NCBI GenBank assembly: GCA_021296415.1
Contig: JAGWAL010000018.1
Location: 1-49,039 of the forward strand
DNA: 49,039 bases
From: Acidimicrobiia bacterium
Lineage (GTDB): Bacteria; Actinomycetota; Acidimicrobiia; Acidimicrobiales; CATQHL01
Reading direction: 5' to 3'
In this document: positions 8,097 through 15,406 of the stretch, piece after piece
Numbering within the stretch: position 1 is the stretch's first letter
Layout: every line of letters begins with the position of its first letter
Notes under the pieces: generated by a model
The model's database searches: none
What the model was told of the DNA's origin: nothing
The model's input: only the letters and a program-made list of their open reading frames with translations
Made by a program: the position numbers and the translations under genes

Positions 8097-8128
8097 ACGG
8101 CCTCGCGTGGCGCCGATCCACGACCCGT

Positions 8129-8156
8129 TTGTATTCCCGCTGGTCCGCGCTAGCCT
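8129..8156 (+). promoter_or_regulatory. Candidate promoter of the peroxiredoxin gene
   Basis: A TTGTAT -35 element (8129-8134) and TAGCCT -10 element (8151-8156) are separated by 16 bp. Transcription would give a leader of about 60 bases, in which GGGAGGA precedes the ATG at 8224. The placement and spacing are reasonable, but neither box is a strong consensus match. Confidence 0.45.
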
Positions 8157-8223
8157 GATTGCCGACAAAATCGGTCTGGAATTACCGGTCACGCAACCAC
8201 CGACCAAGGGAGGACACGGCACC

Positions 8224-8859
8224 ATGACAGTGCAGCTGGGGGATGTCGCCCCCGACTTTACGGCAGACACCACGGAGGGCACCATCAGCTTCCACGAGTG
8301 GAAGAGCGGCAGTTGGGCGGTGCTGTTCTCGCACCCCAAGGACTTCACGCCGGTCTGCACGACCGAGTTGGGCTACACCGCGAAGCTCCGGAGCGAGTTC
8401 GCCAGCCGCAACGTGAAGGTCATCGGCCTCTCCTGCGACTCGGTGGAGGATCACCGGGCGTGGTCGCAGGACATCCGGGACACGCAGGGTATTTCGCCCA
8501 ACTTCCCGATGATCGGCGACCCCGACGCCAGCGTCGCCAACCTCTACGGCATGATCCACCCCAACGCCAGCGACACGATGACCGTCCGGTCGGTGTTCGT
8601 GATCGGTCCCGACAACCTGGTGAAGCTGATGATCACGTATCCGGCGAGCACGGGCCGCAACTTCGACGAGGTGCTCCGGGTCATCGACTCGCTGCAGCTG
8701 ACGGCCAACCACAAGGTGGCCACCCCGGTGAACTGGAAGCACGGCGAGGACGTCATCATCGTGCCGGCGCTCAGCAACGAGGAGGCCGCGGAGCGGTTCC
8801 CCGGCGGCTGGGACGAGCAGAAGCCCTACCTGCGGGTGGTCGCTCAGCCCACCGGCTGA
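8224..8859 (+). CDS. 1-Cys peroxiredoxin (Prx6/AhpC-TSA family)
   Basis: This 211-residue thiol peroxidase reduces hydrogen peroxide and organic hydroperoxides. The catalytic block SHPKDFTPVCTTELG has the peroxidatic Cys45, with the conserved Thr and Pro before it. The long C-terminal domain (to about 210, with PVNWKHGEDVIIVP and FPGGW) is characteristic of the Prx6 subfamily rather than 2-Cys AhpC. Another Cys (LSCDS, about residue 71) is not at a typical resolving position. GGGAGGA lies upstream of the ATG. It is divergent from the SGNH lipoprotein and followed by a strong hairpin. Confidence 0.95.
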   Translation: MTVQLGDVAPDFTADTTEGTISFHEWKSGSWAVLFSHPKDFTPVCTTELGYTAKLRSEFASRNVKVIGLSCDSVEDHRAWSQDIRDTQGISPNFPMIGDPDASVANLYGMIHPNASDTMTVRSVFVIGPDNLVKLMITYPASTGRNFDEVLRVIDSLQLTANHKVATPVNWKHGEDVIIVPALSNEEAAERFPGGWDEQKPYLRVVAQPTG

Positions 8860-8887
8860 GCACACGATCCATCGCTCCAACCGACGC

Positions 8888-8909
8888 GCCCCCGGCTTGA
8901 GCCGGGGGC
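8888..8909 (+). terminator. Hairpin terminator after the peroxiredoxin gene
   Basis: GCCCCCGGC-TTGA-GCCGGGGGC is a perfect 9-bp GC stem with a tetraloop, 28 bp after the stop. It lacks a T-tract, as is common for actinobacterial terminators. Nothing else is recognised in the 210 bp up to the ABC transporter except a possible TAGGCT -10 box at 9026-9031. Confidence 0.65.
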
Positions 8910-9069
8910 AAGGATCGATCCAGCGAGGTGCGGCCGTAGCGGAACCCTGTTGATGCCGCCCGATGAGCGATCTCTGCGTCGGTAATTTCTTGGTAAGGAC
9001 CGCTCGGGGCGCGAGAGCCGCCCGGTAGGCTCGCCGGAGTTTCGAGCGGGCGACCGTGGAGGGCCGAGA

Positions 9070-9825
9070 GTGACGACCGACGGGCACGGACCGGCAGCGA
9101 ACGGCGCGGCGGCACGCGCTGTCGGGGCCATCAAGATCTACGGCAGCGGCGAGACCGAGGTGCGCGCCCTCGATGGCGTGGACGTGACCTTCGACACCGG
9201 GCGGTTGACCACCATCATGGGGCCGTCCGGCTCCGGCAAGTCGACGCTCATGCACTGCATGGCGGGCCTCGACGCGCTCACCAACGGCCAGGTCTTCATC
9301 GGCGACACCGAACTCGGCGCCCTCAGCGAGCGCGACCTGACCCTGCTGCGCCGCCGGCAGGTCGGCTTCATCTTCCAGGCGTACAACCTCCTGCCCACCC
9401 TCACGGCGCTGGAGAACATGACCCTGCCCATCTCGCTGGCCGGGGAGGACCCCGACGGCGCCTGGCTCACCGAGGTGGTGGATGCCGTCGGCCTCGGCGA
9501 CCGCCTGACGCACCGGCCGAACGAACTGTCCGGCGGCCAGCAGCAGCGAGTGGCGGTGGCGCGGGCGCTCGTGAGCCGTCCAACCATCATCTTCGCCGAC
9601 GAGCCCACCGGGAACCTGGACTCCCGCACCGGCGCCGAGGTCCTGGAGTTCCTGCGGCGGGCGGCACAGCAACTGGGCCAGACGATCGTGATGGTCACCC
9701 ACGACGCCGGGGCCGCCAGCTACAGCGACCGGGTCGTGTTCCTGAACGACGGCCGGGTCGTCGACGAGATGAGCGAACCCACTGTCGACGGTGTGCTCGA
9801 CAAGGTCAGGACCATCGGTGCCTGA
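9070..9825 (+). CDS. ABC transporter ATP-binding protein, MacB/LolD-like
   Basis: This 251-residue ATPase starts at GTG 9070 with a purine-rich site upstream. Seen motifs: Walker A GPSGSGKST, Q-loop FQAYNLLPTLTALENM, signature LSGGQQQRVAVARAL, Walker B IIFADEPTGNLD and the switch His in MVTHDAGAASY. This pattern is that of the MacB/LolD/FtsE class, which couples to FtsX-fold permeases for lipoprotein, peptide or mechanotransmission work rather than small-solute import. The cognate permease follows 61 bp downstream. Confidence 0.94.
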   Translation: MTTDGHGPAANGAAARAVGAIKIYGSGETEVRALDGVDVTFDTGRLTTIMGPSGSGKSTLMHCMAGLDALTNGQVFIGDTELGALSERDLTLLRRRQVGFIFQAYNLLPTLTALENMTLPISLAGEDPDGAWLTEVVDAVGLGDRLTHRPNELSGGQQQRVAVARALVSRPTIIFADEPTGNLDSRTGAEVLEFLRRAAQQLGQTIVMVTHDAGAASYSDRVVFLNDGRVVDEMSEPTVDGVLDKVRTIGA

Positions 9826-9886
9826 GGCTCCGAGCCAGCCTCACCGAGCCACCGCCGCGGCACTCCTGAGAGGCTGAACCGCCGCC

Positions 9887-12592
9887 ATGTTCCTGCTGCG
9901 ACTGACCCTCAAGAACATCGCCGCCAGGAAGTTCCTGTTCCTGGGCACGGCGCTGAGCGTCGTGCTGGGCGTGGCCTTCGTGGTGGGCGTCTTCATCGTG
10001 ACCGACAGCCTGCGCGCCACGTTCGACGACATCGCCGACGACATCGCCGGGTCGATCGACCTGAGGGTTCGCAGCGAGATCGAGTTCGGCGATCGGCTGA
10101 ACGCCCCCGAGGTGGACCCCGCGCTCGCCGACGAGATCGCCGGGATCGACGGGGTCGCGGCGGTCACCGGTGGTGTCGGCGCCTGGAACGTGGTCATCAT
10201 CGACCCCGACGGCGAGCCGCTGCGATCCGTCGGTCCGCCCCAGTTCGGTGTGAGCTGGTCCGACGAGGAGGCTCTCACCGAACTGTTCCTGGCCGAGGGC
10301 CGGCCGCCGGCCGGCCCGGACGAGTTCGCCACCAACTCCGGAACCGCCGAGTTCGCTGATCTGGTGATCGGCGAGACGTACCGTGTCAGCCTCCCCGAGG
10401 GTACGCGCGCCTTCGAACTGGTGGGAACGGTCAACTGGGCCGACCCGGACGAGGACCAGTCACAGGGCGTGCAATTCTCCGTCTTCGACCTGGCCACCGC
10501 CACGGAACTGCTGAACGGCGGAGGGGGCTGGGACGAGATCCTGGTGGACGTCGACCGGGAGGCCGACATCGCCGCCGTCGCCGCCGCGCTCCGCGGGGCG
10601 CTGCCGGCGGGACACGAGGTGCTGACCGTCGAGGAGGTGGCCGAGGAGCAGAGCGCCGAATTCGACGCGTTCATCACGATCTTCCAGAACATCCTGCTGG
10701 CGTTCGCCATCATCACGCTCGTGGTGTCGGCGTTCCTGGTCAACAACGTCTTCTCCATCGTCATCGGCCAGCGCATCCGCGAGCTTGGGCTGCTTCGCGT
10801 CGTGGGCGCCACAGGTGTCCAGATCAGGCGGTCGGTGCTGGGAGAGGCGGCTGTGGTGGGCCTGATCGCGACCGGGCTCGGCCTCGGCGGAGGGATCGGC
10901 GTGTCGGCGGCGCTGAAGGCCATCTTCGGCGCCCTCGGCGGCGAGTTGCCCATCGACCCGCTGCTGCTGTCGGGGCGCACGGTTGGCGTGGCCATCGCCG
11001 TCGGCGTGGGCATCACCGTGCTTGCCGCGCTCTCGCCGGCGCTCAAAGCCCGGCGGATCACGCCCGTGGAGGCCCTGCGGGAGGACGCCCGGCTCTCCAG
11101 CCCGGTCGTCGCCCGGCGCCCGCTGGTGGGCAGCCTGGCTCTCATCGCGGGCGTGGCGTTGCTGGCGCTGGGCCTGGCCGGCGACTGGCCGACGCTCATC
11201 CCGCTGGGGCTGCTGGCCGCGATCCTCGCCAACTGGGGGGGCAAGCGGATCGTCTGGTGGGCCGGGCGCTTGGCGGTGGCCGCCGTCGGCCTGGCGCTGC
11301 TCCTCACCGCCGTCTTTGCGGATCTCGACACGACGCATCTGCTGGTGGCCCTCTCGATCGGCGTGCTGACGGTGTTCGTGGGCATCAACATGACCAGCCC
11401 CCTGTTCGCACGACCGATGGCCCGAGCGCTGGGCGCTCCGCTGGCACGCATCGACGGCATGCCGGGGCACCTGGCGCGCCAGAACGCGGCCCGCAGCCCG
11501 CGCCGCACGTCCTCCACGGCGGCGGCCCTCATGATCGGCCTGGCGCTCGTCGTGACCGTGAGCGTCGTGGCCGACTCGTTGAAGAGCAGCGTCGCGAAGG
11601 TGCTCGACGAGCAGGCGAACGCCGACTGGTTCGTCTGCATCGGCGACTGCACCAACCAGTTGAACGGGTTCAGCCCCCGCCTCGGCGAGGAGCTCGAAGC
11701 GCTGCCGGAGGTGGGCTCGGTGGCGACGTACCGCTGGCTGAGCGCCGCCTTCCGCACCCCCGACGGCACCGTGCACGGGCTGATGTCGGTGAACACAACC
11801 GAACTCGAGGCGCACGTGGACGTCGACCCTGTCGCCGGGGAGGTGAACGACTCGGCCTACGGCGAGATACTCGCCCATGAGGATCAGGCCACCGAGTACG
11901 GACTCTCCGTCGGCGACAGCCTGGAGGTCGAGGTCCTCGGCGGCGAGCGAGTCACCTGGAGCGTCGCCGGCGTCTACGCCGACGACGCCATCGTCGGCCC
12001 GTGGGTCGTGTCGCCGAGCACCTGGGACCGCTATTTCGACACCAACGTGGACCAGTTCGTGTCGATCCTGACCGCCGCAGGCGTGAGCGAGGAGGCGGCG
12101 CGGGCAGCCATCTCCGAGACAGCGGCCGACTACCCGCAGGTGGGCGTGCAGTCGCGCGCCGAATTCCGCGACAGCGCCGCCGACAACATCGACCAGGCGC
12201 TGATCGTCGTGAACGTGTTCCTGGGGCTGTCGCTGGTGATCGCCGTGCTGGGCATCGTGGCCACCCTGGCGCTGTCCGTCGTCGAACGCACGCGGGAGCT
12301 GGGCCTCCTGCGGGCGGTCGGCATGACGCGGGGCCAGATGCGCCGCATGGTCTGCTGGGAGGGCCTCGTCGTGGCCACCTTCGGCGGGATCCTGGGCACC
12401 GTGCTCGGAGTGGCCTTCGGCGTCCTGGCGGCTGACATCATCCCCGACTCGGTCGTGAGCACACTCTCCATCCCCGGTGGCCAGATCATCATCTACTTGG
12501 TCATCGCAGCGCTGGCCGGACTCGCCAGCGGGGTGCTGCCAGCCATCTGGGCGGGCCGCCTAAAGGTGCTGGAGGCCATCGGCTACGAGTAG
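9887..12592 (+). CDS. ABC transporter permease, double FtsX domain
   Basis: This 901-residue permease has an N-terminal helix (LTLKNIAARKFLFLGTALSV), a large extracytoplasmic MacB-like domain (about 45-255), then an FtsX transmembrane core (about 260-390, with RIRELGLLRVVGATG). A second set of hydrophobic helices, another extracytoplasmic domain (about 565-755) and a second FtsX core near the C-terminus (RTRELGLLRAVGMTR) follow. The duplicated RELGLLRxVGxT coupling motif should contact the ATPase. One chain thus supplies both halves usually given by two FtsX subunits. The substrate is unknown; lipoprotein or surface-molecule export, or wall-hydrolase control, are possible. Confidence 0.92.
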   Translation: MFLLRLTLKNIAARKFLFLGTALSVVLGVAFVVGVFIVTDSLRATFDDIADDIAGSIDLRVRSEIEFGDRLNAPEVDPALADEIAGIDGVAAVTGGVGAWNVVIIDPDGEPLRSVGPPQFGVSWSDEEALTELFLAEGRPPAGPDEFATNSGTAEFADLVIGETYRVSLPEGTRAFELVGTVNWADPDEDQSQGVQFSVFDLATATELLNGGGGWDEILVDVDREADIAAVAAALRGALPAGHEVLTVEEVAEEQSAEFDAFITIFQNILLAFAIITLVVSAFLVNNVFSIVIGQRIRELGLLRVVGATGVQIRRSVLGEAAVVGLIATGLGLGGGIGVSAALKAIFGALGGELPIDPLLLSGRTVGVAIAVGVGITVLAALSPALKARRITPVEALREDARLSSPVVARRPLVGSLALIAGVALLALGLAGDWPTLIPLGLLAAILANWGGKRIVWWAGRLAVAAVGLALLLTAVFADLDTTHLLVALSIGVLTVFVGINMTSPLFARPMARALGAPLARIDGMPGHLARQNAARSPRRTSSTAAALMIGLALVVTVSVVADSLKSSVAKVLDEQANADWFVCIGDCTNQLNGFSPRLGEELEALPEVGSVATYRWLSAAFRTPDGTVHGLMSVNTTELEAHVDVDPVAGEVNDSAYGEILAHEDQATEYGLSVGDSLEVEVLGGERVTWSVAGVYADDAIVGPWVVSPSTWDRYFDTNVDQFVSILTAAGVSEEAARAAISETAADYPQVGVQSRAEFRDSAADNIDQALIVVNVFLGLSLVIAVLGIVATLALSVVERTRELGLLRAVGMTRGQMRRMVCWEGLVVATFGGILGTVLGVAFGVLAADIIPDSVVSTLSIPGGQIIIYLVIAALAGLASGVLPAIWAGRLKVLEAIGYE

Positions 12593-12618
12593 CCGGCCAC
12601 CGAAACGCCAACAGGCCC

Positions 12619-12624
12619 CATACT
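12619..12624 (+). promoter_or_regulatory. Candidate -10 box of a leaderless promoter (12632 gene)
   Basis: CATACT is followed by seven bases and the ATG at 12632, the same spacing as at the LysM and S1 genes. It implies that the small membrane protein can be transcribed independently of the ABC transporter. Confidence 0.4.
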
Positions 12625-12631
12625 TGTCGGT

Positions 12632-13105
12632 ATGCCGGTCGCACCTGGCCTCTCGCTGAACCCCAGACGAGCCATTCTGGTGGGTCTCGTGGGTGTCGCC
12701 GCCGGGGTCGGGCTGGTTTGGGGCATGAGCCGCCTCGCCAGCACCGGCGACGTGACGGTGCGCCTCGGCGATGACACGTTCGAGGCCGGCGATCCCGTCG
12801 AGATGAGTCGCGTCATCGCCCGGGACGGGCCGATCCTGTACGCCGATGCCGCCGGGGGCAAGCGCGACATCTGGCTGCAGCACCTCGGGGCGGGCCCGAA
12901 CGGCGGCTGGTACGCCTTCGACGCCCACCGGCCCGGCGCGGGCAGGGACTGCACCCTCCAGTGGCAGGCGGCGGCCGCGGTGTTCACCGACCCCTGCGAC
13001 GGGGCGGTCGTGGCACCTCACGGCGAGGGCCTGCCCGCCTACGAGGTCCGCATCGACGACGGCGAGTTGATCGTGGATCTCAACGCCGTGGGCGAGGGTG
13101 ACTAG
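12632..13105 (+). CDS. Small membrane-anchored protein of unknown function
   Basis: This 157-residue protein has one hydrophobic helix (about 14-32) after a short basic N-terminus, then a soluble, probably extracytoplasmic domain. Phrases such as MSRVIARDGPILYADAAGG, DIWLQHLG and CTLQWQAAAAVFTDPCDG suggest a compact beta fold with two Cys (in CTLQW and DPCDG) that could form a disulfide. I do not recognise the family. It is 39 bp after the permease and has its own promoter-like box. Its TAG stop overlaps the TAG stop of the convergent helicase gene. Confidence 0.7.
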   Translation: MPVAPGLSLNPRRAILVGLVGVAAGVGLVWGMSRLASTGDVTVRLGDDTFEAGDPVEMSRVIARDGPILYADAAGGKRDIWLQHLGAGPNGGWYAFDAHRPGAGRDCTLQWQAAAAVFTDPCDGAVVAPHGEGLPAYEVRIDDGELIVDLNAVGEGD

Positions 13106-15312
13106 GGAACAACCCGCTCCAGAGGTGCCCAGGCCACCAGCAACCGCTTCTCCCCGACATCGGGGAAGCGAACGGTCACCTCGGCGTCGTCGCCCGCACC
13201 GGCGGCGTCGATGACCACGCCGGTCCCCCAAGCCGGATGCCGCACGTCGCTGCCCACCGGGAGCTCCGCGGCCCCGGGGGCACTCCCCGACGCGGCGCCG
13301 GTCCCGGACCTGGCGCGGAGCGCACTCTCGACCTCGGACTCTCGCCGCGCCGTGCGGCGCGCGCCGAACCGATCAGGGTGGTCTCGCCGCGGGACGCGCT
13401 CGGGACGACCCGACACCTCGTGCAACAGCTCGGCGGGGATCTCCTCGAGGAACCGGCTCGGAAGATTGAACTGCGTGCTGCCCCACATGGTCCGCCGCTG
13501 GGCATCGCTCAGGTAGAGCAGCTGGCGGGCACGAGTGACGCCCACGTACGCCAACCGGCGTTCCTCTTCCATCTCCTCGGGATCGTCGAGCGCCTGCATC
13601 CTGGGGAACATCCCCTCCTCGAGGCCACAGAGGAACACCACGGGGAACTCCAACCCCTTGGCGGCGTGGGCGGTGAGCAGCACAACCTTGGGCTCGTCGC
13701 GATCCAGTTCGTCGGCGGGCGACACAAGAGCGGTCTGCTCCAGGAAGTCGCCCACTGTCTCGTACTCGTTCGCCAGGCCCAGGAGTTCGGCCAGGTTCTC
13801 GAGGCGGCCCTCAGCCTCCATGCTGTGCTGCTCGGCCTCCTCGTGCAGTTCCGCCAGGTAGCCGCTGCGGGTCAGCAGGAAGTCCAGAGCCGGTCCGGGG
13901 CCCTGGTCGAGCCACCCCGCGGCCTCGTCCAGCAGCGCCGTGAACCGCTCCAGACCGGCCAGCGCCCCGCCGGAGACACCGGCCTCGGCAGGCCGCCGCA
14001 GTGCCTCGCTGAAGGGCAGCCCGCTGCCGGCGGCCCAGGCGTCGAGGCGCTCGACCGACCGGTCACCGATGCCGCGCCGAGGCACGTTCAGGACCCGCTT
14101 CAGGCTCACCTCGTCGGCGGGATTCACCACGGCGCGCAGGTACGCCAGCGCGTCGCGCACCTCGCGCCGGTCGTAGAACGCCGTCGCGCCGATGACCTGG
14201 TAGGGGAGATCCTCACCGTTCAGGGCGGTCTCCAATGCCCGACTCTGGGCGTTGATCCGGTACATCACGGCGACGTCGCTGAGCGCATGGCCGTGCGTGG
14301 TGAGCCGTCCGATCTCCCGCACCACCCAGCGGGCCTCGTCGTCCTCGTCGGTGGCCCGGTACCAGGTGATCGGCTCGCCCCGGTCGGCGTCGGTCCACAG
14401 CCGCTTCGGGTGGCGGCCGAGGTTGTGGGCGATCACGGCGTTGGCGGCATCCAGGACGTTCTGCGTCGAGCGGTAGTTCTGCTCCAGCAGGATGACCGTC
14501 GTCTCCTCGAAGGCGTCCTCGAAGTCCAGGATGTTGCGCATCGTGGCGCCGCGGAACCGGTAGATGGACTGGTCGGCGTCTCCCACCACGAAAACGTTGC
14601 GATGACGGGCGCCGAGCATCAGCACCAGATCGTTCTGCGCCCGGTTGGTGTCCTGGTACTCGTCCACGAGGATGTGCTGGAACCGGTCCTGGTAGCCGGC
14701 CAGCACGTCGGGGTGCTCACGGAACAGGCGGACCGTCTGGCCCAGCAGGTCGTCGAAGTCCATCGCCCCCGCACGGTGCAGGCGGCGCTCGTACTCGGCG
14801 TAGACCTGCGCCGTCTCGGCCGCCAGGCGAGCCGGCCGGGCGGCGGTCTCGGCGAAGGCTCCGGGACCGATGAGGTCGTTCTTGGCGGCACTGATCCGGC
14901 CGTGGACGGACTGGGGGGTGGAGCGGCGGGTGTCGAGCCCCAGATCGGCCATGACATAACGGGTCAGGCGCACCGAGTCGGCCTGATCGTAGATGCTGAA
15001 CGCCGTGGGATAGCCGATTCTCTCGGCCTCGCGGCGCAGGATCCGGGCGCAGGCCGAGTGGAACGTGCGCACCCACATGCTGTTGGCCACCGGTCCCACC
15101 AGTTCCACGACGCGGCCGCGCATCTCGTCGGCCGCCTTGTTGGTGAACGTGATGGCCAGGATGGCGAACGGTGAGACATCGCGGTCGGTGATGAGGTGGG
15201 CGATCCGGTAGGTCAGCACCCGCGTCTTGCCCGACCCGGCGCCGGCGCTGACCAGCAGCGGACCCTGTTCGTGCAGGACGGCGTCGTACTGGGCGGGGTT
15301 GAGCAGCGCCAT
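13102..15312 (-). CDS. pcrA: ATP-dependent DNA helicase, UvrD/PcrA family
   Basis: This 736-residue superfamily 1A helicase unwinds DNA 3' to 5' in nucleotide excision repair, mismatch repair or removal of RecA filaments. Seen motifs: Q-motif LNPAQYDAV, Walker A AGAGSGKT (residues 23-30), motif Ia TFTNKAADEM, motif II DEYQDTNRAQ, motif III VGDADQSIYRFRGA, motif IV EQNYRST, and VVLLTAHAAKGLEFPVVF plus RRLAYVGVTRA near the C-terminus. The open frame extends upstream to 16623, but ATG 15312 matches the family N-terminus and has a TAGGGT box seven bases before it. The 3' end shares CTAG with the opposing gene. Confidence 0.95.
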   Translation of the reverse strand: MALLNPAQYDAVLHEQGPLLVSAGAGSGKTRVLTYRIAHLITDRDVSPFAILAITFTNKAADEMRGRVVELVGPVANSMWVRTFHSACARILRREAERIGYPTAFSIYDQADSVRLTRYVMADLGLDTRRSTPQSVHGRISAAKNDLIGPGAFAETAARPARLAAETAQVYAEYERRLHRAGAMDFDDLLGQTVRLFREHPDVLAGYQDRFQHILVDEYQDTNRAQNDLVLMLGARHRNVFVVGDADQSIYRFRGATMRNILDFEDAFEETTVILLEQNYRSTQNVLDAANAVIAHNLGRHPKRLWTDADRGEPITWYRATDEDDEARWVVREIGRLTTHGHALSDVAVMYRINAQSRALETALNGEDLPYQVIGATAFYDRREVRDALAYLRAVVNPADEVSLKRVLNVPRRGIGDRSVERLDAWAAGSGLPFSEALRRPAEAGVSGGALAGLERFTALLDEAAGWLDQGPGPALDFLLTRSGYLAELHEEAEQHSMEAEGRLENLAELLGLANEYETVGDFLEQTALVSPADELDRDEPKVVLLTAHAAKGLEFPVVFLCGLEEGMFPRMQALDDPEEMEEERRLAYVGVTRARQLLYLSDAQRRTMWGSTQFNLPSRFLEEIPAELLHEVSGRPERVPRRDHPDRFGARRTARRESEVESALRARSGTGAASGSAPGAAELPVGSDVRHPAWGTGVVIDAAGAGDDAEVTVRFPDVGEKRLLVAWAPLERVVP

Positions 15313-15319
15313 CGTCGGC

Positions 15320-15325
15320 ACCCTA
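15320..15325 (-). promoter_or_regulatory. Candidate -10 box of a leaderless promoter (helicase gene)
   Basis: TAGGGT on the minus strand, then exactly seven bases, then ATG 15312. There is no ribosome-binding site between. It faces a mirror-image module for the S1-domain gene in the same 94-bp divergent region. Confidence 0.5.
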
Positions 15326-15393
15326 TCCGTGGGCGCCGACAGCCCCCTCCCCCGATCCGGGGTCACGATGCGGGGAGCCGCACAGGTGGGCGG

Positions 15394-15399
15394 TACCAT
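15394..15399 (+). promoter_or_regulatory. Candidate -10 box of a leaderless promoter (S1-domain gene)
   Basis: TACCAT followed by exactly seven bases and GTG 15407, with no Shine-Dalgarno sequence. It supports 15407 rather than any of the upstream in-frame start codons (the frame is open from 15227). Confidence 0.5.
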
Positions 15400-15406
15400 C
15401 GGCGCC

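Noticed and set aside
8097-8360. Upstream extension of the SGNH lipoprotein
   Set aside because: It would overlap the peroxiredoxin coding sequence, and codons upstream of about 8120 have many A/T third positions, unlike genes here.
8960-9069. TTGGTA with TAGGCT as a promoter for the ABC transporter
   Set aside because: The boxes are about 30 bases apart, too far for a standard promoter; only the -10 candidate is mentioned.
9841-11878. Long minus-strand open frames over the permease
   Set aside because: Ser/Arg/Ala-rich shadows of the plus-strand permease caused by high GC.
13237-15174. Plus-strand open frame of 645 codons across pcrA
   Set aside because: It is a shadow of the helicase, without domain motifs.
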